This document shows positions 49,042 to 57,398 of a stretch of DNA of 64,000 nucleotides, piece by piece. Every line of letters begins with the position of its first letter. The stretch's first letter is position 1. Origin of the DNA: Planctomycetota bacterium. GTDB lineage: Bacteria; Planctomycetota; UBA1135; GCA-002686595. The DNA is taken from assembly GCA_016712565.1 (NCBI GenBank), contig JADJQU010000006.1, positions 62,001 to 126,000 of the forward strand. Reading direction: 5' to 3'. Made by a program: the position numbers and the translations under genes. The notes under the pieces were generated by a model. The model saw nothing but the letters and a program-made list of their open reading frames with translations. It was not told the DNA's origin and searched no databases.

Positions 49042-51336
49042 GTGAACTCCTCTCCTTCCCCAGGCGCGCGCCCCGCCGACCCGGGTGCCGCGGGCACCCG
49101 CGTCGAACCGCGGGTCCTCGACGTGGACCTCGCGCGGCCCGGGGATTGGCATCCGCGGCCTTTCCCGGGCTCGGCGACCGCCGAGGGGGCCCGCGGGGAG
49201 CCACCGGCCTTCCCCGAATCAGCGCGGCTCGCCGGCTGGCGCGGCGGGGGCCTTTCGCTGGCCCTGCTGCTCGAGTCCGCCCACGCCCAGCCCCCCCGGG
49301 AGTCCCAGGACTTCCGGCCCGGCGAGGTTCCCCTGGTGCTCAGCATCGGCGATTGCGTGCCCCGCGCGGTGCCCACCGCGGCGCGCCTGGGAGTGGCGTC
49401 GCGCTCGCCGCTGTCGGGCCTCCTGGCGGAGGGACAGGTGGGCAGCGACCTGGCCCGCAGGCTCTCCAGCGTGGCCGATGCCGTGTGCATCCGCGGCGTG
49501 TTGCCCGAGTCCTCGCGCGGCGGAGCCGTGCTCGTGATCGAGTCGGACGGCCGTGCCCACGTGGAGCGCTTCGCGGAGTTGGTCGGACGTTCGTCGCGAG
49601 CGACCCATCGCGCGCTGGAGAGCCGTCTCGGCCCCTGCGCCACGCTCTCCATCGGGCCGCTGGGGGAGAGCTGCGCGCCCATCGCGAGCCTGGCCGCGTG
49701 CTCGAGTTCCACCGCGGGTGGGGGCCTGCCGCACTTCGTCGGTCGGGGCGGGTTGGGCGCGGTCCTGGGCCTTTCCGGCCTCAAGGCCGTGGCCGTGCGC
49801 GCCACCTGGAGCCCTCCGCCGGCGGACCCGCCGGGCGCTGGACCCATCGTGGTTCCGGGACGCGCGCCGGCCGCGGCGCGCCATCACGAATTGCTGCGGG
49901 CCCTCGGCTCCTCGCCTCGACTCGTGGAGCGCGCCCAGGGCGGAACCCTGGAGCTCGCTTCGGCCCTGTCCGCGCGGGGCGACCTCGGGGCCTCCGGGGA
50001 AGAGGCGACGGCCGCTGAACGCTTCGGACAGGAGGCTCTGTCCGCGCGATCCACGGTCCACGGGTGCCAGGGCTGCCCCACGCCCTGCGGGTGGGTGTTT
50101 CGCCGCAAGGAGGGGCCGCCCCAATCTGCGCGCTTCGGCGCGAGCCAGGCCCTCGGGCTGCAACTGGGTTTCTCGGACTTCGACGCGGCCCTGGGACTTT
50201 TGGCGCGCTGCGATGAGTTGGGGATCGATGCCAAGGAAGTGGGCGCCGGACTCGCGCTGATGGCCGAGTTGGAACCCGAGGCCCGGGGCCAGCCCCAGGT
50301 GTTCGCGCGCTGGTTGGAGGAGGCGGCCCGCGCGGAGGCACCGGGGGCACCGGGGGCACCGGGGGCACCGGCGGGATCGGGCGCCGGACCGCGGCGGGGG
50401 AGAAACGCGCTGCTGCTGGGCGTTCACGGGCTCGGGGAGGTTCTCGGGCGCGCCACCACGAGCGTGCGGCGCTGCTCCGTGCGGCCCGACAAGAACCTGG
50501 CCTCGCTGCTGGGCCAGTGCGTCAGTGCCCGCGGGACCGATCCCATGCGGGCCTTCCCGTTCCTGGCCGCGGAGGCGGGCGGCTTCGAGTCCCTGCGAGA
50601 ATGGTGCGCGCCCCTGGAACTCCCCGAGGGCAGCGAGGATCCCTTCTCGCCCGTGGGCAAGGGGCGCCTAGTGGGCTGGCACGAGGACTTCGTGCTGGCC
50701 CTCGACCTCTCGGGCTTCTGCGCCTTCTCGGCCTCGGCTCTGCTGGCCGATCGCATGGCGAGCCTGGATTCGCTGGCCCTGTGGATCGCACCCTCGCGGC
50801 TCGCGGAGGAGCCGGAGTTTCCAGGGACGCCGGGGCGCTCGTTCCTGGCGGCGGGAGCGCTGCTCGCGCGACTGCAGCGCGAGCTCAATCGTCGCTGGGG
50901 GTGGGAGCCCGCCCACGACGTGCCGGAGTGGGCGAGGCAGCGCCTCTCCGCCCCGGGCATGGAGCCGGAGTATCGCCGGTACCGGGAAGATCGGGGGTCC
51001 CTGGAGCGCCCCGAAGCCCCCGGGAATCCGGGCTCGCGTCCAGTGGGTCCGGCCGAGGGACCCGGCCCGCGGAGCCCGGGCCGGGTCCTGTTGCGGGCGT
51101 TCGGTTCCCTCGGGGAGGCCCTGGGCGCCGTGTGCGAGGTGCGCCTGGACTTGCCCGCCACCGCCCGGGAAGTGCTGCGGGCCGCCGCGGAGGCGCGCCC
51201 CCCGGCCCGGAACGCGCTCTTCCGCGGCGAGGTTTCCCTGCCCGCGATCTATCGCGGCGGCAAGCGCGTGGATCCGCGGGATCCGGTCCGGGACGGAGAT
51301 ACTCTGGATCTGTTGCTGGTGGTCGGCGGAGGATGA
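49042..51336 (+). CDS. Aldehyde:ferredoxin oxidoreductase-like enzyme fused to a MoaD/ThiS-type domain
   Basis: A 764-residue protein. Residues about 15-640 match the tungsten-dependent AOR family: N-terminal RVLDVDLARPG, a GGxG-like region LAGWRGGGLSLALLLES, SPLSGLLAEGQVGSDLARRL, HFVGRGGLGAVLGLSGLKAV (cofactor-binding domain), the 4Fe-4S motif CQGCPTPC (Cys342, 345, 349), CDELGIDAKEVGAGLALM (D-x2-G-x-D) and the fourth ligand region DLSGFCAFSA (Cys560). Residues about 682-764 form a ubiquitin-like sulfur-carrier domain (VLLRAFGSLGEALG, then DGDTLDLLLVVGGG), ending in the Gly-Gly tail needed for thiocarboxylate formation in pterin-cofactor synthesis. The AOR part is divergent, with Pro/Gly-Ala insertions. 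GTG 49042 lies just before the first AOR strand. Confidence 0.8.
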   Translation: MNSSPSPGARPADPGAAGTRVEPRVLDVDLARPGDWHPRPFPGSATAEGARGEPPAFPESARLAGWRGGGLSLALLLESAHAQPPRESQDFRPGEVPLVLSIGDCVPRAVPTAARLGVASRSPLSGLLAEGQVGSDLARRLSSVADAVCIRGVLPESSRGGAVLVIESDGRAHVERFAELVGRSSRATHRALESRLGPCATLSIGPLGESCAPIASLAACSSSTAGGGLPHFVGRGGLGAVLGLSGLKAVAVRATWSPPPADPPGAGPIVVPGRAPAAARHHELLRALGSSPRLVERAQGGTLELASALSARGDLGASGEEATAAERFGQEALSARSTVHGCQGCPTPCGWVFRRKEGPPQSARFGASQALGLQLGFSDFDAALGLLARCDELGIDAKEVGAGLALMAELEPEARGQPQVFARWLEEAARAEAPGAPGAPGAPAGSGAGPRRGRNALLLGVHGLGEVLGRATTSVRRCSVRPDKNLASLLGQCVSARGTDPMRAFPFLAAEAGGFESLREWCAPLELPEGSEDPFSPVGKGRLVGWHEDFVLALDLSGFCAFSASALLADRMASLDSLALWIAPSRLAEEPEFPGTPGRSFLAAGALLARLQRELNRRWGWEPAHDVPEWARQRLSAPGMEPEYRRYREDRGSLERPEAPGNPGSRPVGPAEGPGPRSPGRVLLRAFGSLGEALGAVCEVRLDLPATAREVLRAAAEARPPARNALFRGEVSLPAIYRGGKRVDPRDPVRDGDTLDLLLVVGGG
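50341..50367 (+). repeat. 9-bp tandem repeat inside the AOR gene
   Basis: Three copies of CCGGGGGCA encode Pro-Gly-Ala triplets in a surface-loop insertion of the AOR domain. In frame, so copy number can change without truncation. Confidence 0.7.
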
Positions 51337-51340
51337 CCGA

Positions 51341-51346
51341 TATCTT
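51341..51346 (+). promoter_or_regulatory. Candidate -10 element (TATCTT) for the GT9 gene
   Basis: TATCTT begins 4 bases after the AOR stop and ends six bases before the GTG at 51353. If used, the glycosyltransferase has its own leaderless-like transcript; otherwise it is read through from the AOR gene. Confidence 0.25.
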
Positions 51347-51352
51347 CCCCCC

Positions 51353-52417
51353 GTGCGCGAACTGCTGATCATCAAGACCGCGGCCCTGGGGGATGTGCTG
51401 CGGACCACCTCGATTCTCCCCGGACTCCGGGGCCGTTTCCCCGGCGTGCGCGTCACCTGGGCCACGGCCTCGGGCGCGGTGGACCTGGTCCGGAACCACC
51501 CCGCGGTGGCCGAAGTGGTCGGCTTCGACCCCAAGTCCCCCGCATCCCTGGCCGAGACCCGCGCCAGGCTCGCGGGGCGGTCCTGGGACTGGGTGATTTC
51601 CCTGGACGACGAGGAGTCCCTGTGCGAGTTGGCCTCCAGCCTGACGGCGAAGAAGCTCTCGGGCGCGCACCTGGAGCCGCGGGGCTCCGAGCGACGCAGG
51701 GTGTACACGCCCGACGTGGCCCCCTGGTTCGACATGGGCCTGCTCTCGGTCCACGGCAAGGCCCGCGCCGATGAGCTGAAGGTCGAAAACCGCCGCTCCC
51801 ATCCGGAAATCCTGGCCGGCATGCTGGGGATCGAAATGGGCAAGCCGCAGTTGCCCCTGGGCGAGCCGGTGCTTGCGGCGGCCGCTGAATTCGCCCGCGG
51901 GAGCGCGCTTTTTCAGGGCGGGATCGTCGTGGGCCTGAACACCGGGGCGGGCGGCCGCTGGCACTCGAAGACCCTTTCGCCAGAGCGCACCGTGAACCTG
52001 GCCGAGGCGCTCTCGCGCTCCCTGGGGGGACGGGTGACCTTTCTGTTGTTCGGCGGCCTGGACGAGCGCGCGCGGAACACGCAGATCGTGGAGCGCGCGG
52101 CGGGGCGCGTGCGGCTCGTGGACGCGGGCTGCGACAACGCGCTGCTCGATTTCGCCGCGCGCCTGTCCCTGTGCAAGCTCCTGATCACCAGCGACAGCCT
52201 GGCGCTGCACGTGGCGCTGGCCCGCAACGTGCGCGTGGTGGCCTTCTTCGCGCCGACGTCGGCGGCCGAGATCGAGACCTACGGCCTGGGCACGAAGGTG
52301 GCGAGCACGGCCCCGGACTACTGCTCGTACCGGGCCGATGCGGACACGTCGAGCCTGACCACCGAGCGGCTCTTGGCGGCGGCGCTGGGCGAGCTGCGGC
52401 AAGTCCAGCCCGCCTGA
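51353..52417 (+). CDS. GT9 family glycosyltransferase (heptosyltransferase-like)
   Basis: A 354-residue GT-B enzyme of the ADP-heptose:LPS heptosyltransferase family. N-terminal LLIIKTAALGDVLRTTSILP is the family hallmark (K-x-x-x-x-G-D-x-L). In the C-terminal domain IVVGLNTGAGGRWHSKTLS corresponds to the nucleotide-sugar binding segment (N-x-G-A/T-x-x-x-x-K), and LITSDSLALHVALARNVRVV plus FAPTSAAEIETYG to the conserved SD(T)G-x-x-H-x-A and G-P-T regions, here with S instead of G in SDS. It would add a heptose or related sugar to lipid A core or another glycan. GTG 51353 begins 16 bases after the AOR stop. Confidence 0.88.
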   Translation: MRELLIIKTAALGDVLRTTSILPGLRGRFPGVRVTWATASGAVDLVRNHPAVAEVVGFDPKSPASLAETRARLAGRSWDWVISLDDEESLCELASSLTAKKLSGAHLEPRGSERRRVYTPDVAPWFDMGLLSVHGKARADELKVENRRSHPEILAGMLGIEMGKPQLPLGEPVLAAAAEFARGSALFQGGIVVGLNTGAGGRWHSKTLSPERTVNLAEALSRSLGGRVTFLLFGGLDERARNTQIVERAAGRVRLVDAGCDNALLDFAARLSLCKLLITSDSLALHVALARNVRVVAFFAPTSAAEIETYGLGTKVASTAPDYCSYRADADTSSLTTERLLAAALGELRQVQPA

Positions 52418-52758
52418 GATTCCCACGGTCCAGGCGGCCGTTTTCGAGAGGGTCAGCCGGTCGCTGGGTCGCGTCTCCTCGCGCCGGGCGGGGAGGCCTC
52501 CGCCTGCCTGGGCCACCCGAGGAGCCGCCGCTCACGGGGCCCGCTCGTGACGGCGCGTTCAGGGATGCCCGTGGTTCCGACGGCCGCGGGAGTCGGAAGG
52601 GGCGGAAAATTGTTCAGGGCTTGCTCCAGGGGGCTAGCCCACCCCGGGGTCGGGGGTAGGATTGGCGGTAGCGAGGTCGCGTGCTCTCCGCATGCGGCCC
52701 CGTGTTTTCGGCGTCGCTGACGGCGCGCCGTGGCCCCCACCAGCCTTCTCGAATCACC
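52418..52758. other. 341-base intergenic region before the FG-GAP gene
   Basis: No gene seen. It contains an AT-rich string GGAAAATTGTTCAGG near 52604-52618 and a -10-like TAGGAT at 52657-52662, about 96 bases before the ATG, which would give a leader of roughly 85-90 bases. A 10-base palindrome ACCCCGGGGT (about 52641-52650) lies between them. Confidence 0.4.
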
Positions 52759-54972
52759 ATGCTTCGACTCCAGCGGACCCTCGCTCCCCTCGCCACGCTC
52801 TCCGTGCTCCTCGCCGGATCCGCATCCGCGCAGGTGTTCGTGCGCAACACCACCAGCATGCCCACCGGCGCCATCGGAGCCACGGAGAACGTGGACTTCG
52901 GCGACGTGGACGGCGACGGCGACTGGGACATCATCCTGGCCGACGGCGGCGACACGGGGAACCAGCAGAACCGCATCTGGATCAACCAGGGCGGAGCGCA
53001 GGGCGGCACGCTGGGGAGCTTCGTCGACCAGACCTCGACCCGCTTCCCCATCTTCCTGGACGACTCGCGCGACATCGAATTCGCCGACATCGACAAGGAC
53101 GGGGACCTCGACATCTACGTCTCGAACACCTCCCAGATCGTCAACCAGTCCAACCACTGGCTGGCCAACATGGGCGGCGTCCAGGGCGGCTCGCCGGGCT
53201 TCTACCAGGATCAAAGCGCCACGCGCTGGGTCAACCTGGGGGTCAACAACGGCACGACCACATTCTCCTCGATCAACGGCTCCCTGATCCTGGGAGGCGG
53301 ATCCGGTTTCGTCGACTGGTCCTGCGACTGCGACTTCGGCGACATCGACAACGACGGCGACCTGGACCTGGTGCACTCGACCTACGGCGGGGCCTTCGGC
53401 GGCGACGTGCCGACGCGCATGTTCCTGAACGACGGCGTGGGCAAGTTCGAGGAGTTCAACCCCTCGCACTTCCAGCTCCCCGGTTCGACCATCGCCAACG
53501 GCAACCCGGGCATTTGGGCCGCGGGCACGCAGTCGGCCAACACGACCAATTCCACGGGCGTCAACTGCGATGTGGCCTCCAGCGCCCTGGACATCGACTT
53601 CGGCGACATCGACGGCGACCTGGACCTGGACCTGCTCCACGGAGCGCGCGAGCAGCTCCCGCGCATGTTCCAGAACCGCTTCGCGGAGAACGGCAACGTC
53701 CTGGTGGCCTTCCGCGACACCACCGGCATCGCTTTCCCGGCCGGCTACTCCACGGGCAACGGCCACTACGAGCAGGAGATGGGCGACCTCGACGCCGACG
53801 GGGACCTGGACATCTACGGCCTGAACTGGCTCGTGGGCGGGGGCGGCCTGGTGGACATCACCCTGGAGAACACGGGGAACGGCACCTACACGAACCTCGT
53901 GAGCATGTCGGGTTCCGGCACGGACGACAACGAGGCCGACTTCTTCGACTACGACATGGACGGCGACCTCGACGCCTTCATCGCCGCCTTCGCCAGTGAC
54001 AACCGCCTGTACCGCAACAACTGGACGGGCGGGGGCTTCAGCTACACCAACGTGACGGCGGGCAACGTGCCAGGGAACAACCCCGTGGCCCTCGACGCCG
54101 ACTGCTGCGACGTGGACGAAGACGGCGACACCGACGTGGTGGTGGCCAACGACAACAACTCCGCCGAGTGGTACCTGCAGAACACGACCACGGGCAACGA
54201 CGTGTTCGCGCCCTTGATCAAGAACCTGGAGCAGGCGCCGAACCGTTCGGCGGGCGCGGCCCCGACCCTGATCCGCGCGCACGTCTACGACAATGCGCCG
54301 TACTACATCACCTGGTACAACCCGACCACGTTGGAGTACTCGGTCAACGGGGGCGCGTTCACCTCGGTGGTCATGCTGAGCTCGGCCGGCCAGATCTTCC
54401 GCGGCGAGATCCCCGGCGCCCTGGTAGGCACGATCGACTACCGGGTCCGCTCGGCGGACAAGTACGGCAACAGCGGCGTCTCGGTGACGAAGACCTACAC
54501 GGCCACCGGCGGCGGCTGCACGGGAACGCCGGTGACCTACTGCACCGCCAAGGTCAACTCCCTGGGCTGCACGCCGTCGATCGGCTTCACGGGCATCCCC
54601 AGCGCCAGCGTGCCCTCGGGCTTCACGGTCAGCGCGAGCAACGTGATCAACAACAAGCCGGGCCTCCTGATCTACACCAACGGCGGTCAGGCGACGGTGC
54701 CCTTCGTGGGCGGCCTGCGCTGCATCAACACGCCGATCCGGCGCTCGATCCCGCTGTCCTCGGCCGGCAATCCTCCGCCGAACGACTGCTCGGGCGTGTA
54801 CTCGATCGACATGAACGCCTTTGGAGCGGGTGCTCTCGGCGGCACGCCGGCGACATTCCTGGTCGTCGCGGGCACCGTGGTGGATTGCCAGTTCTGGGGC
54901 CGCGACAACGGCTTCGCCGCGCCGAACAACGCCACGTTGTCGAACGGCCTGGAATACACGATTTGCCCCTAG
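52759..54972 (+). CDS. Secreted FG-GAP/VCBS beta-propeller protein with shared C-terminal module
   Basis: A 737-residue exported protein. ATG 52759 gives a clean signal peptide (MLRLQRTLAPLATLSVLLAG, cleavage after SASA); an ATG at 52681 is less suitable. Seven calcium-loop motifs of the D-x-D-x-D-G type occur (FGDVDGDGDWD, FADIDKDGDLD, FGDIDNDGDLD, FGDIDGDLDLD, MGDLDADGDLD, FFDYDMDGDLD, CCDVDEDGDTD), as expected for a seven-bladed FG-GAP/integrin-like propeller. A bridging Ig-like stretch (about residues 490-590) leads to the final 150 residues, closely related to those of the protein at 25831-27540 (YCTAKVNSLGC, VINNKPGL, NPPPNDCSGVY, FWGRDNGF, NATLSNGLE). Likely a surface adhesin or matrix protein. 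A good terminator follows. Confidence 0.9.
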   Translation: MLRLQRTLAPLATLSVLLAGSASAQVFVRNTTSMPTGAIGATENVDFGDVDGDGDWDIILADGGDTGNQQNRIWINQGGAQGGTLGSFVDQTSTRFPIFLDDSRDIEFADIDKDGDLDIYVSNTSQIVNQSNHWLANMGGVQGGSPGFYQDQSATRWVNLGVNNGTTTFSSINGSLILGGGSGFVDWSCDCDFGDIDNDGDLDLVHSTYGGAFGGDVPTRMFLNDGVGKFEEFNPSHFQLPGSTIANGNPGIWAAGTQSANTTNSTGVNCDVASSALDIDFGDIDGDLDLDLLHGAREQLPRMFQNRFAENGNVLVAFRDTTGIAFPAGYSTGNGHYEQEMGDLDADGDLDIYGLNWLVGGGGLVDITLENTGNGTYTNLVSMSGSGTDDNEADFFDYDMDGDLDAFIAAFASDNRLYRNNWTGGGFSYTNVTAGNVPGNNPVALDADCCDVDEDGDTDVVVANDNNSAEWYLQNTTTGNDVFAPLIKNLEQAPNRSAGAAPTLIRAHVYDNAPYYITWYNPTTLEYSVNGGAFTSVVMLSSAGQIFRGEIPGALVGTIDYRVRSADKYGNSGVSVTKTYTATGGGCTGTPVTYCTAKVNSLGCTPSIGFTGIPSASVPSGFTVSASNVINNKPGLLIYTNGGQATVPFVGGLRCINTPIRRSIPLSSAGNPPPNDCSGVYSIDMNAFGAGALGGTPATFLVVAGTVVDCQFWGRDNGFAAPNNATLSNGLEYTICP

Positions 54973-55010
54973 TCCCGTCCGCCGCAGCGCCGGCGCACGG
55001 ATGAGCATCG

Positions 55011-55045
55011 CGGGGGTCGGCTGGTGCCGGCCCCCGCGCCTTTTT
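55011..55045 (+). terminator. Rho-independent terminator after the FG-GAP gene
   Basis: An 11-base stem (CGGGGGTCGGC / GCCGGCCCCCG, one G-U pair) with loop TGGT is followed after four bases by five T. It lies 39 bases past the stop and is the clearest intrinsic terminator in the window. Confidence 0.8.
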
Positions 55046-55184
55046 CCGGCAGGGTCAGGCCCGGCCCCGGGCGCGCGGCCCATCCGCGAGGAAGCGCGCA
55101 CGCTGCAACGCTCGCGGGGGCGGGCACCTCGCCCGGGAGCCCCAGGCGGGCCGAGTTTGTCGGCGCACTTCTGGATCCGGACAC

Positions 55185-55190
55185 TAGTGT
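55185..55190 (+). promoter_or_regulatory. Candidate -10 element (TAGTGT) for the radical SAM operon
   Basis: TAGTGT lies 25 bases before the TTG at 55216 in the spacer after the terminator, consistent with a new transcription unit starting here. Confidence 0.3.
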
Positions 55191-55215
55191 AGGTTGGGCG
55201 CCCCGGGCGCCCCGC

Positions 55216-56343
55216 TTGAACGCCAGCCGCTACCTCGCCTTCGCCGCCCGGGGGATTCGTCGCCCGGGGCCGCCCCTGCACCTGACCGTGTTCGTCACGG
55301 GCCGTTGCAACGCGCGTTGCCGCCACTGCTTCCACTGGAAGGAAGTGGAGGAGGGGGTCCCGGGCCCGTCGGCCCAGCAGGTCGATCGTCTGGCGGCCTC
55401 CTCGGCGCGCATGGGGCCGCTCCTGTGGGTGAGCTTCGGCGGCGGCGAGCCGTTCCTGCGGGCGGACCTGGCCCTGCTCGCCTCGAGCTTTGCCCGGCGC
55501 GGCTTGCGGCACCTCGCGATCCCCACCAACGGCCTGGTGGAGGAGCGCCTCGCTCCCACGGTGGAGCGCGTGCTCGCGGAACACCCGGAGTTGTTCCTGT
55601 CCGTGGGGGTCTCCTTCGACGGGCCTCCGGCGATCCACGACTCGATTCGCCAAGTGCCCGGCGGCCACGCGCGCGCCATGCAGAGCGTGCGCACGCTGCG
55701 GGCGCTCGAGCGGCGCCTGCCGCGCGGCGCCGATGGACGCTCGCGCCTGGGGGTCGGCATCCTGCTGACCCTGACCCAGGAGAACCAGGACGTGCTCGCT
55801 CTCCACATGGGGGAACTGGTGCGCGAACTCTCCCCCGACAACGTGACGCTCAACCTGGCCCGGGGCACGGCCAAGGAACCGCACCTCCTGCAGGTGGATC
55901 TGGCGCGCTACCGCGAGCTCGTCCTCGAGAAGCAGCGGCTGGTGTCCGACGGAAGCCTGCCCTACTTCGATTTCCCCCTGGCGCGATTGGCCGTGGCCCG
56001 GGACGAGCTCATGTACGAGCACGTGGCCCGGATCGCCGCGGGCGACCGTTCGCGCCACCTGCCCTGCACCGCGGGCACGCTCTCGGCCGTGGTGTTCGAG
56101 AATGGCGAGGTCCATCCCTGCGAGATCCTGGGGCAGAGCCTGGGCAATCTGAACGCCGTGGACTGGGACCTCTCGCGGCTGTGGGACAGTGCCGCGGCGC
56201 GGGACTTGAGGGTCAAGATCCGGCGCGAGCGCTGCGCCTGCACCTGGGAGTGCGCCCAGGCCGACAACGTGCTCTTCCAGCCGCGCCTGTGGCCCGCCCT
56301 GGCGGCGCGCTCGCTGTGGCCGCGCGGCGCTCCGCGGGCATGA
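55216..56343 (+). CDS. Radical SAM protein with SPASM-like C-terminal domain
   Basis: A 375-residue radical SAM enzyme. The SAM cluster motif CNARCRHC (Cys31, 35, 38) is preceded by LHLTVFVTGR; the SAM-binding segment WVSFGGGEPFLRADLALLA follows. The C-terminal region (from about residue 285) holds a Cys-rich set, LPCTAGTLSAVVFENGEVHP and CEILG, then RCACTWECAQADN, like a SPASM or twitch domain that binds auxiliary Fe-S clusters. The TTG at 55216 was chosen since it yields a protein that opens (M)NASRYLAFAARG, typical for this subgroup; the frame upstream runs into the terminator. It overlaps the GT2 gene (ATGA). The substrate is unknown; an envelope-glycan or lipid-related role is suggested by the neighbours. 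Confidence 0.85.
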   Translation: MNASRYLAFAARGIRRPGPPLHLTVFVTGRCNARCRHCFHWKEVEEGVPGPSAQQVDRLAASSARMGPLLWVSFGGGEPFLRADLALLASSFARRGLRHLAIPTNGLVEERLAPTVERVLAEHPELFLSVGVSFDGPPAIHDSIRQVPGGHARAMQSVRTLRALERRLPRGADGRSRLGVGILLTLTQENQDVLALHMGELVRELSPDNVTLNLARGTAKEPHLLQVDLARYRELVLEKQRLVSDGSLPYFDFPLARLAVARDELMYEHVARIAAGDRSRHLPCTAGTLSAVVFENGEVHPCEILGQSLGNLNAVDWDLSRLWDSAAARDLRVKIRRERCACTWECAQADNVLFQPRLWPALAARSLWPRGAPRA

Positions 56344-57398
56344 AGCCGCTGCCCCGGGATCCGTGCCTCGGTGTGATCGTCTGCTGCCGCGACGAGGAGC
56401 GCACCGTGCAGCGGCGCCTGCGCAATCTGGCGCTCTCGGCCTGGCCCGATGCCGGGCGCGAGCACCGGGTGATCGTGGTGGACGACGGGTCGCGCGACGC
56501 CACGGCGCGGCTCGCGAGCGAATTCGACGCCGCCGCCTGGCCCCGGGGCGTGCGCGTGGACGTGCTCGGCAATCGCCTGCGGCCCGGCAAGGCGGGCGCC
56601 ATCGCCACCGGAGTGCAGGAGCTCTCCGGCGGGGTGGACCTCGTGATCCTGACCGACGCGGATGTGTTGGGTTCGCCCGACGCCCTGGTGCGGCTGGCCC
56701 AGCGCTTCGCCCGGGTGCCGCGCCTGGGGATGGCCTGTGCGGCCCAGCGTTTCGTGGACGCGCTGCCGGAATCGGGCGCGACCCTGGAAATCACGAATTC
56801 GAGCGGCGGGAGCTTCTACGACGGGGCCACGGCCTGGGTGCGCGCCCTGGAGTCCCGCTTCGGCGGCCTGTTCAGCGTCCACGGTCAGCTGCTCGCCTGG
56901 CGGGCCGACCTGGGCCTCCTGCCCCGGCCTGCCTTCGCCGCCGACGATCTCGACTTGATGTCCCAGGCGCGCGCGGCGGGGACGCGGGTCGAGCTGGAAG
57001 CGGCGGCCCGCTTCTTCGAGGCCAAGCCCCAGGCGGACCTGCGCCGCATCCAAGCCCTGCGACGGGCGCGGGCCTACCTTCAGTTCGCGCGCGCCCTGGA
57101 TCCGCGCCGCGCGCCCGGTCTCGCGAGCCGCATCCAGTGGCTCGGCTACAAGCTCGTCCCTCCGTTGTTCCCCTGGCTCGTCCTGGCAGGCATCCTGCTG
57201 TTCTTGATGCTCGTGCCCCCGTTGCTCCATCGGTGGATCGAAGTCAGCGCGAACCACGGGTTCCTGCTGGACCTCGTGCCCTGGCTCTTGGCCCTGGCGG
57301 CCTGCGTGTCCCTGTGGGGCATCTGTCGGGTGATTGTGGAAGCGCAGCACCTGGAGCGCAGTCAATCCCTGGAGGATCGATGGCCGACGACGCGCTGA
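56340..57398 (+). CDS. GT2 glycosyltransferase with C-terminal membrane helices
   Basis: A 352-residue family 2 glycosyltransferase: GVIVCCRDEERTVQRRLRNL, nucleotide-binding VIVVDDGSRDAT, the metal-binding LTDADVLGSPDAL, and a late acidic motif AFAADDLDLMSQARAAG that supplies the general base. Two hydrophobic helices close the protein (FPWLVLAGILLFLMLVPPLL and DLVPWLLALAACVSLWGI), as in membrane-bound, processive-like GT2 enzymes. ATG 56340 overlaps the radical SAM stop; the next gene starts 19 bases before its own stop. The three genes 55216-59392 thus look like one unit. Confidence 0.88.
   Translation: MKPLPRDPCLGVIVCCRDEERTVQRRLRNLALSAWPDAGREHRVIVVDDGSRDATARLASEFDAAAWPRGVRVDVLGNRLRPGKAGAIATGVQELSGGVDLVILTDADVLGSPDALVRLAQRFARVPRLGMACAAQRFVDALPESGATLEITNSSGGSFYDGATAWVRALESRFGGLFSVHGQLLAWRADLGLLPRPAFAADDLDLMSQARAAGTRVELEAAARFFEAKPQADLRRIQALRRARAYLQFARALDPRRAPGLASRIQWLGYKLVPPLFPWLVLAGILLFLMLVPPLLHRWIEVSANHGFLLDLVPWLLALAACVSLWGICRVIVEAQHLERSQSLEDRWPTTR

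Noticed and set aside
55024..55215. Upstream extension of the radical SAM frame to 55024
   Set aside because: It would start within the terminator hairpin of the previous gene and encodes Pro/Gly/Ala-rich sequence without similarity to the family.
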